From assembly GCF_016427535.1 (NCBI RefSeq), contig NZ_JAELXV010000005.1, forward strand, positions 248,001 to 312,000: a stretch of 64,000 nt of DNA, written 5' to 3'. The translations under genes were made by a program, and so were the position numbers. The notes beneath the pieces are model-generated. The model did no database searches, had not been told where the DNA came from, and saw nothing but the letters and a program-made list of their open reading frames with translations. Positions 35,840 to 44,933 of the stretch are shown in pieces (position 1 is the stretch's first letter; each line of letters starts with the position of its first letter). Origin of the DNA: Hymenobacter sp. BT559 (lineage in GTDB: Bacteria; Bacteroidota; Bacteroidia; Cytophagales; Hymenobacteraceae).

Positions 35840-36211
35840 ATGAGCCCCGACGCCATTAAGCAAGACTTCGAATCTGCCTTGGTTAAACATTTCTCTTTCA
35901 AGGCCAAGCTGCGCTCCTTCTTGTACGGCAACAACAACTCGGAAGGCTTGCTGCGCGACCCCGACAAGTGTAGCCTGGGCCAGTGGATAACCAGCCGGCG
36001 CGAGGGGGCCTACGCCCACGTTCCGGAGATGAAAGAGCTTGACCGCCAGCACCGACTCATCCATCAGCAGGCCAATGCACTGATGGATAAATACGTGGCC
36101 GGCCAGCGCGACGAAGCCCTGGCCGACTTCAAGAGTGTGCAGGAGCGCGCCGACCACATCACGCAGTTGATGCAAACTATTGAGAGCAAACTGCGTACTG
36201 CTGGGGCTTAA
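35840..36211 (+). CDS. Stand-alone CZB (chemoreceptor zinc-binding) domain protein
   Basis: 123 residues, all alpha. The 3His/1Cys zinc site is present: His17 (VKHFSFK), Cys44 (PDKCSLGQW), His71 and His75 (DRQHRLIHQQA). CZB domains sense zinc and oxidants such as hypochlorous acid through the cysteine. It starts a three-gene cluster with a CHASE3 kinase (20-bp gap) and a response regulator, suggesting that it modulates that signalling. Cytoplasmic. Confidence 0.9.
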   Translation: MSPDAIKQDFESALVKHFSFKAKLRSFLYGNNNSEGLLRDPDKCSLGQWITSRREGAYAHVPEMKELDRQHRLIHQQANALMDKYVAGQRDEALADFKSVQERADHITQLMQTIESKLRTAGA

Positions 36212-36231
36212 AACCGGCCAGCCGGGCTGCT

Positions 36232-37800
36232 ATGAGAATAAACCTGACTACTAAGCTTTTTGCTGGCTTCTTGCTGCTGCTGGGCCTGTTTGCGGCGGTA
36301 CTGCTGCTCAACTACCAGCTGGCAGGCCAGGTCCTGCGCAACTCGCAGCGCGTGGAGGCGTCGCAGCACGTGTCGGCCGATGGTACTACTCTGCTGCGGA
36401 GTATCATCGACATGGAAACGGGCTTTCGGGGCTACCTGCTCATCGGCAACGAGCAGATGCTGGACCCCTACTACAGCGGCGAGCGCGACCTGCTAACGCG
36501 CTTCAAGCAGCTAAATGAGCAGCTCGGCAGCGAGCCCGTGCAGCGCCAGCGCCTCGATACCACCCGGCACCTGTTTCAGCAATGGACGGCCTACACGCAC
36601 ATGCTGGTGAGCGAAAAGCGCGCCGCCCGCCTTGCTAATCCGCTGCAGCGCGGCCTCGAAGACATGCCCCACGGCAGCTTGGCAGAAGGTCTGGTAGGCA
36701 AGCAGGTCATGGATGCCATCCGGCACCAAATGATGCTTTTCGACGATACCGAAACCGCTAACCGCCAAGCCCAGCGCGAACGGCTGGCCGACAGCATTAC
36801 GCGGGCGCAGCGTATTTCGGGGTTTGTGGCGGCCCTAGGTTTGGTACTGGGGCTGCTGTGGGCAGTATACTTGGTGCGTCTGCTCAGCCGCCGCCTGCGC
36901 AGCATGATACTGCTGGCCCGCCGCCTAGCCGACGGCGACTATAAAACCCAGCTAGTTGACAACGAGCACGATGAGCTCAGCGAGCTCACGGGTGCCCTCA
37001 ATGGCATGGCGCACACCATCGACCAGAACATCAGCCAGTTGGAGGGCCGCAACCAAGAGCTGGACCAGTTTGCCTACGTGGTGTCGCACGACCTGAAAGC
37101 GCCTCTGCGCGGCATCGAAAGCGCCTCGCGCTGGATTGAGGAAGATATGGGCAAGGACAATCTGCCCCCGCATATTCGGGAGTTTCTGGCCCTGATGCGG
37201 CAGCGCGTGCACCGCATGGAAAACCTGATAACGGGCATTCTGGCCCTGGCACGGGTGGGCCGCGTGGCCGAAGCCAACGAGCCAGTGTTTGTGCGCCAGC
37301 TACTGCGCGAAATCACCGACACGCTGAGCATGCCCCAGGGCTTCAAATTGGAGCTACCCTTCTTCCTGCCCACGCTCGTTACTAACCGCACGCAGCTGCA
37401 ACAGGTATTTACTAATCTGATTTCCAACGCCATCAAGTACCACGACCACCCTAGCACCGGGCACATCCACATTGGCTGCGACGAGGCATCGGGCGAGTTT
37501 TATCGGTTTTCGGTGCAAGACGATGGACCGGGCATTGCGCCCGAGTACCACGAGCGAATTTTTATCATTTTTCAAACGCTGGTCGAGCGCGACGCCCTCG
37601 AAAGCACGGGCGTGGGGCTGGCCATAGTTAAGAAAATAGTGGAGCGCCAGGGCGGCCGCATCTGGGTCGAATCGACCGAGGGAGAAGGCGCTACCTTCTA
37701 TTTTACATGGCCCAAGCAAGTGGTGGCGGCACCTACCCCAGCCGCCCCAACCCTAGGTAGTAGCCCCCAGCGCAAGGCCACGGCAGCGGCGGCTGGCTAG
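36232..37800 (+). CDS. CHASE3-domain sensor histidine kinase
   Basis: 522 residues. TM1 (about 10-28), periplasmic CHASE3 helices (about 30-178, with SIIDMETGFRGYLLIGNEQML), TM2 (about 187-207), HAMP (about 208-262), HisKA with phospho-acceptor His286 (VVSHDLKAP), and HATPase with N-box (NLISNAIKY), DDGPGI and TGVGLAIVKK. Autophosphorylates and passes phosphate probably to the response regulator at 37885. Same strand as the CZB gene 20 bp upstream; the signal may be oxidative or metal stress, by context. Confidence 0.95.
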   Translation: MRINLTTKLFAGFLLLLGLFAAVLLLNYQLAGQVLRNSQRVEASQHVSADGTTLLRSIIDMETGFRGYLLIGNEQMLDPYYSGERDLLTRFKQLNEQLGSEPVQRQRLDTTRHLFQQWTAYTHMLVSEKRAARLANPLQRGLEDMPHGSLAEGLVGKQVMDAIRHQMMLFDDTETANRQAQRERLADSITRAQRISGFVAALGLVLGLLWAVYLVRLLSRRLRSMILLARRLADGDYKTQLVDNEHDELSELTGALNGMAHTIDQNISQLEGRNQELDQFAYVVSHDLKAPLRGIESASRWIEEDMGKDNLPPHIREFLALMRQRVHRMENLITGILALARVGRVAEANEPVFVRQLLREITDTLSMPQGFKLELPFFLPTLVTNRTQLQQVFTNLISNAIKYHDHPSTGHIHIGCDEASGEFYRFSVQDDGPGIAPEYHERIFIIFQTLVERDALESTGVGLAIVKKIVERQGGRIWVESTEGEGATFYFTWPKQVVAAPTPAAPTLGSSPQRKATAAAAG

Positions 37801-37884
37801 TTTTGCACTATATCTTATTGGTCGGCTTGCGCGTTATCTTCTTATTATTCCTAGCTGTCCTGCTTTTCTCCTGCCCTTCTGTGT

Positions 37885-38343
37885 ATGTCACTCACTGATA
37901 TTTTTCCTGCTAGTACTACCAGCATCATGCTGGTCGAAGACGACCAAATGGACGTGATGAACGTGCAGCGCGAACTGCGCAAGCAGCACATAGAGGTACC
38001 CCTCGTGCACGCCCGCAACGGCCGCGAGGCCCTGAACATGCTGCGCGGCGAAAATGGCGAAGCCAAAATAGCCCGCCCCAGCCTGATGATGCTCGACATC
38101 AACATGCCCCGCCTCAATGGCCTAGAGCTGCTCAAAATACTCCGCAACGACCCCGAGTTTCAGGACCTCAACGTGTTCATTATGACCACGTCGGACCTAG
38201 ATACCGACCGCCTAGGTGCCAAAGACTTAAATGTGAGCGGCTACATTATCAAGCCCCTGACCTTCGACTCATTTGGCGGCGAAGGTGGCGGCACGGTTGA
38301 CAGCTTCAGCCTGTTTCTGGATTTGCTGAAGATGAAGCAATAG
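37885..38343 (+). CDS. Single-domain response regulator (Rcp1-like)
   Basis: 152 residues, only a receiver domain. Acidic pair EDDQ near residue 16, phospho-acceptor Asp71 (LMMLDINMP), Thr/Ser in MTTSD, and Lys in YIIKPL. No output domain, so it may act through protein interaction or as a phosphate sink. Encoded 84 bp after the kinase and likely its partner. A long hairpin follows. Confidence 0.93.
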   Translation: MSLTDIFPASTTSIMLVEDDQMDVMNVQRELRKQHIEVPLVHARNGREALNMLRGENGEAKIARPSLMMLDINMPRLNGLELLKILRNDPEFQDLNVFIMTTSDLDTDRLGAKDLNVSGYIIKPLTFDSFGGEGGGTVDSFSLFLDLLKMKQ

Positions 38344-38355
38344 GTTTTAAAACGC

Positions 38356-38415
38356 AATGCCCAAGGAGCACTGAGCAGACCGCATTACCAGTCTACTTAG
38401 TGCTCCTTGGGCATT
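38356..38415. terminator. Long perfect hairpin between convergent genes
   Basis: 17-bp arms AATGCCCAAGGAGCACT / complement, 26-nt loop, no T-tract. Lies between the response regulator and the RNase HII gene. Confidence 0.55.
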
Positions 38416-38425
38416 AATCATTGAC

Positions 38426-39001
38426 CTAGAGGAGCCTAAAACCCAACCGGTGATGAGGCGTGACGCCGTGCGCCCGCAGGGCAGCGCGGTGCGCAGCCGT
38501 AGGGTACCCGGCATTCTGGTGCCAGCCGTAGGCCGGAAACTCGGCGGCCAGTTCGTGCATCCGCTCGTCGCGAAAGGTCTTGGCTAGGATGGAAGCCGCG
38601 GCAATGCTACGGTACAAGCCATCGCCGCCCACAATGCAAGTGTGGGGCAAGCTGGGGTGCGCCTTAAAGCGGTTGCCATCTACCAGCAGGTGGGTGGCGG
38701 GCACGCCTAGGTCGGCTACCGCTCGGTGCATGGCTAGGTAGCTGGCCTGCGCAATATTGAGGGTTTGAATCTCGTCGGGGCTGGCCTCGGCCACGGCCCA
38801 GGCAATGGCATTGGCGCAAATATCGGCGCGCAGCACGTCGCGTCGGCGGGCGCTGAGCTGCTTCGAATCATTGAGAAAAGCAGGGTTATAGTCGGGCGGC
38901 AGAATAACGGCCGCCGCAAACACGGGCCCGGCCAGGCAGCCGCGCCCGGCTTCGTCGAGGCCGGCCTCGTGGGGCTGGCCGGTGTGCGTGGCAAGTAGCA
39001 T
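38426..39001 (-). CDS. rnhB: Ribonuclease HII
   Basis: 191 residues from the ATG at 39001. Active-site motif GLDEAGRGCLAGPV with the catalytic Asp-Glu; further acidic residues in LLVDGN and the conserved 'AAASILAKTFRDERM'. Removes RNA primers and misincorporated ribonucleotides from DNA. Ends 10 bp from the hairpin. Confidence 0.96.
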   Translation of the reverse strand: MLLATHTGQPHEAGLDEAGRGCLAGPVFAAAVILPPDYNPAFLNDSKQLSARRRDVLRADICANAIAWAVAEASPDEIQTLNIAQASYLAMHRAVADLGVPATHLLVDGNRFKAHPSLPHTCIVGGDGLYRSIAAASILAKTFRDERMHELAAEFPAYGWHQNAGYPTAAHRAALRAHGVTPHHRLGFRLL

Positions 39002-39028
39002 AGTAGAAATAGCTAGAGGAGCTAACAA

Positions 39029-39090
39029 AAGACAAAGCTGGAAAGAAGCAGGCGGTTTAGCGGCGGCCTGCTTCTTTCCAGCTTTGTCTT
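39029..39090. terminator. Long perfect hairpin
   Basis: 25-bp perfect arms (AAGACAAAGCTGGAAAGAAG... and complement), 12-nt loop, just upstream of rnhB and downstream of the 39132 gene. Likely terminates or processes the upstream transcript. Confidence 0.6.
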
Positions 39091-39131
39091 ACGCCTGTTT
39101 AAGGCACTTGCTCAGCTATTTATCCTCTAGG

Positions 39132-40724
39132 TCAAAATTCTAAGGTTTGGAGGAAAAAGACCTGGCGCTCGGGCATGCGCTCGCTCTGGATGCGCTGGAA
39201 GCCACTGGCCACGTACCGGCGCCCCCCTAGGGGCTGGACATCGGGCTGGCGGGTGTCGAGCACCTTTTCCTTAATGCCTGGGCCCGCCGTGAAGATGGGC
39301 ACTTTCAGGTCGTTGGGGCCAGTTTCGCCTTGGTTGATGAGCTTGTAGTGCAACTCATTATCTAGCAGGTAAGCCAGCACGAGGCGGCCATCGGGCAGGG
39401 TTAAGGTGCGTACGGCCTCTTCAAGCTCGCTGTGCATGAGGTCGCTGCTTACCACGTAAGCATTGTCCCACAAAAGGCTGCCCCGGCGGTCGAAGCCGCA
39501 TACCAGCACGTGCGTGGTCCGGATACCTAGCAGCGTGCGGCCGGCCACCCCGTACGACTGCGGCATGCTGCCGGGGTTGTTTAGGTACCCTAGGCCCCCA
39601 ATAGAGCCGCTGGGCCCGTATGAGTTGTAGAGGTAGCGGGGGTAGTACACCTCGGCCACCAGCGTGTAGCCGCCATCGGGCTGCGGCAGCAGCTCGTGCA
39701 GCAGCAGGCGGTAGTGCCAGCGCAGGGGAGCCTCCTCGCGCTCGTCGCGGCGGGCCGAGCGGCTGCGCAGGCGCGCCTCCTTGGCGGGATTGAGGTACTC
39801 GAAGAAGTGCCGCAGGCGCCGAAAATCATAGAACCGCATGGCCGGGCGCGGGTCGCTGGGGTTGGCGGGCGGGGCGGTAAGGTCGGTGGTGAACAACCCT
39901 TGAGCGTACTGCGGGCCACGTAGGCCGTAGGTGCCCGCCAGAAGCCGAGCGCTGGTGTCCTGCGGTGGGCTCAACTGCGCCGTGATGAGGGTGCGCTCGC
40001 TTTCAGTCTGCACCATTTCGGAGCGCAGCAGCTGGCCTTGCTCAGCCGACAATTGCTTAAGCATAAGCCGCTGCTTGCGGCCGTTGGTTTGGCTCAATAT
40101 AAACTCGGCGCGGCCAGCGGGGGCGTCCATCACGCTGGTAAGCTCGGTGGTGAGCGGCTCGTAGAGCGAGGGCAGAAACTGGAAGCGGCCAGTAGCCACT
40201 TCGAGCAGCAGCACAGTTTGGTGCAGCTGGTCGGCCAGCGTCACGGTGGCCAGCAGGCGCCCATCTACGGCCCGCATCGACACGAGCTGGCGGTATTGCT
40301 TGGTATCGAACTCTTGCGTGTGTACCTGCCCACCGCGAACGTTGTAAGCGGCCACCAACAGGCGGCCCGGCATGATACGCGAACGAAACAGGGCGTATAC
40401 CACGCCCGGCTCGCTGCTCAACCGCACCAGGTCATACTCGTCTTTTATGGTTACTGCCTGCTCGTGGCGCAGCGCCAAATCGGCGCGGTACTGCGCGAAG
40501 TAGTATTGCGGGGGCCCCATTAGCTTGGGCTGGCGGCTGATAAGCAGCACTACGGCCGAGTCGGACGGCAGGCTTTGCACGGCCACCTCATCGGTATCGG
40601 GGTCAAGCAATAGCTCGGTACGAGCGGTTTGAACCGGAGCGCCGGGGGGGGACGGGGCTTCGGCTTGCTGCGCCCACGAGGCCAATGACCCCAGGCATAG
40701 CAAGAGTGCGCAGAAGTGTTTCAT
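39132..40724 (-). CDS. Secreted protein of unknown function
   Basis: 530 residues with signal peptide ending SWAQ. Beta-rich throughout, with repeated short strands (VVLLISRQ, LVAAYNVRGGQV, LLATVTLADQLHQTVLLLEVATG, LLGIRTTHVLVCGFDRRG) that suggest a propeller-like or multi-beta fold. No T9SS tail or lipobox. I recognise no family. Located between rnhB and the EVE gene, probably its own transcription unit. Confidence 0.65.
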   Translation of the reverse strand: MKHFCALLLCLGSLASWAQQAEAPSPPGAPVQTARTELLLDPDTDEVAVQSLPSDSAVVLLISRQPKLMGPPQYYFAQYRADLALRHEQAVTIKDEYDLVRLSSEPGVVYALFRSRIMPGRLLVAAYNVRGGQVHTQEFDTKQYRQLVSMRAVDGRLLATVTLADQLHQTVLLLEVATGRFQFLPSLYEPLTTELTSVMDAPAGRAEFILSQTNGRKQRLMLKQLSAEQGQLLRSEMVQTESERTLITAQLSPPQDTSARLLAGTYGLRGPQYAQGLFTTDLTAPPANPSDPRPAMRFYDFRRLRHFFEYLNPAKEARLRSRSARRDEREEAPLRWHYRLLLHELLPQPDGGYTLVAEVYYPRYLYNSYGPSGSIGGLGYLNNPGSMPQSYGVAGRTLLGIRTTHVLVCGFDRRGSLLWDNAYVVSSDLMHSELEEAVRTLTLPDGRLVLAYLLDNELHYKLINQGETGPNDLKVPIFTAGPGIKEKVLDTRQPDVQPLGGRRYVASGFQRIQSERMPERQVFFLQTLEF

Positions 40725-40823
40725 AGCAGTCGAGGTTAACGGTGTGAACAGCCGACCCCTAGGCCGCCTGCCCTCCTTACGAAGATACCTTATTTGATGG
40801 CTGTTCGCAACCTCAACCGAGAC

Positions 40824-41234
40824 CTAATTTGCCCCTAATTCGAGCACAATATCAAACTCTTCGGGGCGCACGGGCAGCACCGATAAGCGCGACTGCCGCA
40901 GCAGCGCCAGCTGCCCCAGGCGCGCCTCAGCCTTGAGGGCGGCCAGCGGCACTGGGCGGGGTAGCGGGGCATGCGGGCGCAGGTGCACGGCCACCCAGGG
41001 GCTGCCGGCCTCGGCTGTGGCATCGGGGGCGGCGGCGGTGTGCACCACGGCCACGCCCACTACGGCTTTTTCGCTTACGCTGTGGTAAAAGAGCACCAAA
41101 TCGCCGGGCTGCATGGCCTGCAGATTGTTGCGCGCCTGGTAGTTGCGCACGCCCGTCCAGTCGGTGCCCGTTTCGCGCACCAGGTCGGCCCAGGCGTAGG
41201 CCTCGGGCTCCGATTTAACCAACCAATAGTTCAT
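40824..41234 (-). CDS. EVE-domain protein
   Basis: 136 residues from the ATG at 41234. Begins NYWLVKSEPEAYAWADLV and has WTGVRNYQARNNL and GDLVLFYHS, the EVE (PUA-like) signature that binds modified bases. No fused helicase or nuclease, so it is probably a housekeeping RNA/DNA modified-base binder. Next to an unrelated lipoprotein gene. Confidence 0.93.
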   Translation of the reverse strand: MNYWLVKSEPEAYAWADLVRETGTDWTGVRNYQARNNLQAMQPGDLVLFYHSVSEKAVVGVAVVHTAAAPDATAEAGSPWVAVHLRPHAPLPRPVPLAALKAEARLGQLALLRQSRLSVLPVRPEEFDIVLELGAN

Positions 41235-41270
41235 GGCCGCAAAGGTCGGCAGCACCGCCCTAGGTCGCAC

Positions 41271-41720
41271 CTAGGGCGTGCGGATAACCTCTACCGCGGG
41301 CCGCTCGGCTAGCCGGCGCAGGCGCAGCACACCCTGCTTGTACGAAACCAGTTCTAGCTCGTAGTCGGGCTCGGTGGGCTCTAGGTCGGGCAGGTGCACG
41401 AGCAGGCGGCCGGTGCTGGTTTCGGTCCAGGTGCCCTCCTGCGCCAGCAGCCCGCCGCCGGGGGCCACATCGTAGCGCACAAAGCTGCCGGCCGGCCCTA
41501 GGCGGAAGCCCGGCCGCCCCCCAGGCCGGTAGCGGAAGCGGTAGGTATTGCGCCGGTACGTGAGCGTGTCGGCACGGCTGGCCTCGGGCACCAGCAGCCA
41601 CGTGCCATGCAGCCCCGCCAGTGTACCTAGCGGCAGCTGGGCGGGGTGCTGGGGCTGGCAGGCGGCCGGGCCCAGCAGAAAGAAGAAAGCCGCTAGTCGG
41701 GCTACTCGAGGGGAAAACAT
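41271..41720 (-). CDS. Small lipoprotein, lipocalin-like beta content
   Basis: 149 residues; signal with lipobox GPAAC. Mature part has GTWLLVPEAS and alternating strands (RYRPGGRPGFRLG, EGTWTETSTGRLLVHLP, YELELVSYKQGVLRLRRL), which fits a small lipocalin-like barrel; this is weak inference. Followed by the EVE gene after 36 bp. Confidence 0.6.
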   Translation of the reverse strand: MFSPRVARLAAFFFLLGPAACQPQHPAQLPLGTLAGLHGTWLLVPEASRADTLTYRRNTYRFRYRPGGRPGFRLGPAGSFVRYDVAPGGGLLAQEGTWTETSTGRLLVHLPDLEPTEPDYELELVSYKQGVLRLRRLAERPAVEVIRTP

Positions 41721-41741
41721 AGGCGTAGATACTACGAGAAG

Positions 41742-41770
41742 TTGCCTCCGGGCGGCGAGGTGTACTTTTG
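41742..41770 (+). promoter_or_regulatory. Candidate promoter of polX
   Basis: TTG - 18 bp - TACTTTTG, matching the Bacteroidota -33/-7 pattern (TTTG, TAnnTTTG). About 90 bp before the GTG start. Confidence 0.45.
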
Positions 41771-41861
41771 ATTGTGGATGGCGGCGGGGCTTTTGCGTCG
41801 GCCGCCGGGCCCGCTCCTGCGTAAGCCCTCCTACCCTTCCGCCCTAACCTGACTCACGCTA

Positions 41862-43577
41862 GTGGATAACCGCGCCCTCATTCGTGCCTTTAAGCTCACC
41901 GCCCAACTGCTGGAGCTGCACGACGAGAACCCGTTCAAAATCAGAGCCTACGACGGCACCGTCACGGCCCTCGAGCAGCTGGAGTTTCCGGTGTCAGAGG
42001 TAGACCGCCCTGGCCTGCCCGACCGCACCGGCCTCAGCAAAACCCAGGCCGCTAAAGTAGCCGAGCTGCTCGACACCGGCACCTTTAAGGAGCTGCAAGA
42101 GCTGCTCGATAAAACGCCGCCCGGCGTGGTAGAGCTGCTAAATATCAAGGGCATCGGCCCCAAGAAAGTGCGTGCCCTGTGGCGCGACGCCGGCATTGAG
42201 GGCCCCGACCAGCTGCGCGAAGCCGCCGAGGCCGGCCAGGTAGCCAAGCTCAAGGGCTTCGGGGCTAAAACGCAAGAGAGCATCTTGGCCGCCCTTGCCT
42301 TCACCGACCAAAGCGCGGGCAAGCTGCTGTTTTCGCAAGCCGAGCGCCTAGGGCACGACCTGGCCGAGCGCCTGCGCCAAGTGCCCGGCGTGACTGAGGC
42401 CGCCGCTACGGGCGAAGTCCGCCGCGCCCTTGAAATCGTGGAAACAGTAGAAATCCTGGTTGCTACTACCGACCTCGCGGCCATTCATGCCGTGCTCGAT
42501 GCGGCGCCCGGCCTACGCGCCGAGCCCAGCCGCTCGGGGCCGTGGGCGTGGGTGGGCACCGCCGTAGAGGGCGGCGTGGGCGTGACGGTGCGCTTGGTAG
42601 ACCCCGCCGACTTTGTTAATCAACTTTTCCTCAGCACGGGCACCGAAGCGCACCTAGGCGCGCCGCTACCCAATGCCACGCCTCCCGCTCCGCGCACATT
42701 GCGCCAGTGGGCCAAGCGCGAGCAGTTTGCCAGCGAAGAGGCACTGTATGAGAAAGCTGGCCTGCAATATGTGGTGCCTGAGCTGCGCGAAGGCCTGGGC
42801 GAAATCGAGCTGGCAGCTGAGCGCAAAATCCCACAGCTCTTGCAAGACAGTGACTTGCGCGGCTCGCTACACAACCACAGTACTTACTCAGACGGCAACC
42901 ACACGCTGCGCCAGATGGCCACTTTCCTGCGCGACGCGGGCTACGAGTACCTCGGCATCTGCGACCACTCGCAGGCGGCGCACTACGCCAATGGCCTAGG
43001 GCCCGAGCGTGTGCGCCAGCAGCAGCGCGAGATTGACGAGTTGAACCAGGAGCTGGCACCGTTCCGCATTTTCAAAGGTATCGAGGCTGATATTCTGAGC
43101 GATGGCAGCTTGGACTATGACACTGAGCTGCGCAACTCGTTCGATTTCATCGTGGCCTCCATTCACTCCAATCTGAAGATGGATGAAGCCCGCGCCACCG
43201 AGCGCCTGCTGGCCGCTATTTCTAACCCGCATTGCACCATGCTAGGCCACCCCACCGGTCGGCTGCTGCTGCGCCGCGCCGGCTACCCTATTGATTTTAA
43301 GGCCGTCATTGATGCCTGCGCCGAGCACCAGGTCATTATTGAAATCAACGCTAACCCTTGGCGCCTCGACCTTGACTGGCGCTGGGTGCGCTACGCCCTC
43401 ACCCAGGGCGTACAGCTCAGTATCAACCCCGATGCCCACCACACCGATGGCTACGCCGACATGCGCTACGGCGTGCTGGCTGGCCGCAAAGGCATGCTGA
43501 CTAAGGAGATGACTTTCAACGCCAAGTCGGCGGATGAAGTAGCCGCGTATTTCGCAGCACGCAAAGCCCGGCGATAA
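41862..43577 (+). CDS. PolX-family protein with degenerate polymerase palm and intact PHP domain
   Basis: 571 residues from a GTG at 41862; the start is supported by the family N-terminus (VDNRALIRAFKLTAQLLEL). Order: N-terminal 8-kDa-like domain, HhH region (LLNIKGIGPKKVRALW), family X palm, PHP domain. The palm signature normally reads GSxRRG...D-x-D; here TGEVRRALEIVETVEILV has lost the metal-binding aspartates. The PHP domain keeps HNH at 337-339, CDHSQ, IEADI and DAHH. Probably a PHP phosphoesterase/exonuclease with a structural polymerase fold. Monocistronic, followed by a repeat element. Confidence 0.88.
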   Translation: MDNRALIRAFKLTAQLLELHDENPFKIRAYDGTVTALEQLEFPVSEVDRPGLPDRTGLSKTQAAKVAELLDTGTFKELQELLDKTPPGVVELLNIKGIGPKKVRALWRDAGIEGPDQLREAAEAGQVAKLKGFGAKTQESILAALAFTDQSAGKLLFSQAERLGHDLAERLRQVPGVTEAAATGEVRRALEIVETVEILVATTDLAAIHAVLDAAPGLRAEPSRSGPWAWVGTAVEGGVGVTVRLVDPADFVNQLFLSTGTEAHLGAPLPNATPPAPRTLRQWAKREQFASEEALYEKAGLQYVVPELREGLGEIELAAERKIPQLLQDSDLRGSLHNHSTYSDGNHTLRQMATFLRDAGYEYLGICDHSQAAHYANGLGPERVRQQQREIDELNQELAPFRIFKGIEADILSDGSLDYDTELRNSFDFIVASIHSNLKMDEARATERLLAAISNPHCTMLGHPTGRLLLRRAGYPIDFKAVIDACAEHQVIIEINANPWRLDLDWRWVRYALTQGVQLSINPDAHHTDGYADMRYGVLAGRKGMLTKEMTFNAKSADEVAAYFAARKARR

Positions 43578-43587
43578 AGAATAAATT

Positions 43588-43682
43588 GTCATGCAGAGCG
43601 CAGCGAAGCATCTCGCGTGGTGCAGTAATCTCCCACGTTCGTAAACGTGAACATGCGAGATGCTTCGCTGCGCTCTGCATGA
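43588..43682. repeat. Dispersed palindromic element, family A, copy 3
   Basis: GTCATGCAGAGCGCAGCGAA... to ...CGCTGCGCTCTGCATGA; centre contains GTGGTGCAGTAATCTCCCAC and a CACGTTCGTAAACGTG stem. Same centre as copies at 4201 (reverse) and 24860. It ends 22 bp before the ATG of the GT9 gene, so it forms most of its leader. Confidence 0.85.
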
Positions 43683-43704
43683 TAGACGCGGTACTGACAC
43701 ACCC

Positions 43705-44685
43705 ATGAAGATTCTCGTCCTCCGCTTTTCCTCCATCGGCGATATCGTGCTCACGACGCCGGTAGTACGGCAGCTCAAAACCCAGGTGCCGGGCGCGCGG
43801 GTGCACTTCGCCACCAAGCCTGCCTACCGCAGCTTGCTCGAAGCCAACCCCTACGTAGACCGCACGCACGTGCTGAGCGGCACCCTGGGCGAGCTAGTGC
43901 GTGAGTTACGCGCCGAGCAGTTCGACTTCATCGTAGACCTACACAATAACCTACGCACCCGGCTCATTCGCTTGCAGCTGCCGGGTGTGCTGGGGCGCGC
44001 CTTCGACAAGCTGAACTGGCAGAAGTGGCTGCTGGTTAACTTCAAAATTGACCGCCTGCCGCCCGTGCACATCGTAGACCGCTACCGGGCGGCGGCCGCC
44101 GCGTTTGGCATTCGCGACGATGGAGGCGGGCTCGACTATTTTATTCCGCCTGGCCAGGAGGTAGAGGTCACGGCAGCGTTGCCTTCCGGCTTCCAAGCCG
44201 GCAACTACGTGGCGGTGGCCATCGGCGCCCAGCACGCCACCAAGCGCCTGCCCGTTGAAAAACTTATCGAGCTGGTAGCCAAGCTTGCGCCCCGGCCCGT
44301 GGTGCTCCTAGGTGGCCCCGAAGACGAAAGCACCGGCCATGTCATTGAGCTGGCTTTTCAACACCCGCATTCGCCCGTGTTTAACGCGTGCGGGCAGTTT
44401 TCGCTGCACCAGTCGGCCTCGCTGGTGCAGCAGGCCGACTTTGTGGTGAGCCACGACACGGGGCTAATGCACATTGCGGCGGCCTTTGGCAAAGAAATTT
44501 TTAGCGTGTGGGGCAACACCGTGCCGCAGTTCGGTATGTACCCCTACCGCACTAGTTTTCAAGCCCTCGAAGTGCTAGGCTTACCCTGCCGGCCGTGCTC
44601 CAAAATAGGCTTTGCCAAGTGCCCGCAGGGGCATTTTAAGTGCATGCGTGACCAGATATTACCCCTGCCGCCGGCACTCGATTAA
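43705..44685 (+). CDS. Glycosyltransferase family 9 (LPS heptosyltransferase-like)
   Basis: 326 residues; the ATG at 43705 gives the typical start KILVLRFSSIGDIVLTTPVV. The C-terminal donor site reads SHDTGLMHIAAAFGKEIFSVWGNTVPQFGMYPY, and LLGGPEDE precedes it. GT9 enzymes transfer ADP-heptose or similar to lipid A core; the acceptor cannot be read from sequence. Inner-membrane associated, cytoplasmic face. Its leader is the family A repeat. Confidence 0.93.
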   Translation: MKILVLRFSSIGDIVLTTPVVRQLKTQVPGARVHFATKPAYRSLLEANPYVDRTHVLSGTLGELVRELRAEQFDFIVDLHNNLRTRLIRLQLPGVLGRAFDKLNWQKWLLVNFKIDRLPPVHIVDRYRAAAAAFGIRDDGGGLDYFIPPGQEVEVTAALPSGFQAGNYVAVAIGAQHATKRLPVEKLIELVAKLAPRPVVLLGGPEDESTGHVIELAFQHPHSPVFNACGQFSLHQSASLVQQADFVVSHDTGLMHIAAAFGKEIFSVWGNTVPQFGMYPYRTSFQALEVLGLPCRPCSKIGFAKCPQGHFKCMRDQILPLPPALD

Positions 44686-44707
44686 GGTTGGTTTAGCTGC
44701 ACATTAG

Positions 44708-44715
44708 TATCTTTG
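44708..44715 (+). promoter_or_regulatory. Candidate -7 element (TATCTTTG)
   Basis: Fits TAnnTTTG; a TTGG lies 17 bp upstream. It is followed after ~110 bp by a hairpin and after ~220 bp by the DUF3850 gene, so a short RNA or a long leader is possible. Confidence 0.4.
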
Positions 44716-44825
44716 TGGCTTCGGCTATTTTTCATTAATAGCTCATTCTTAACAATTTCTTCCCTCACTCGCTCTCGTTTTCACCGAACCATCTGCGCAG
44801 CCGGGCCGTTTTATAGCTACTCCCA

Positions 44826-44870
44826 CCCCCCTTCCGGCCGCTGGCTTCTTCGCTAGCAGCCGGAAGGGGG
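44826..44870 (+). terminator. Hairpin in the 44.7-44.9 kb intergenic region
   Basis: CCCCCTTCCGGC / GCCGGAAGGGGG stem, about 21-nt loop, only two T after it. Possibly the end of an upstream short transcript. Confidence 0.55.
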
Positions 44871-44933
44871 TTATGCATTTCACCTAGCCCTAGGTGGTTC
44901 TTCTTCTGCAACTACGCTACAACTACATTAATT

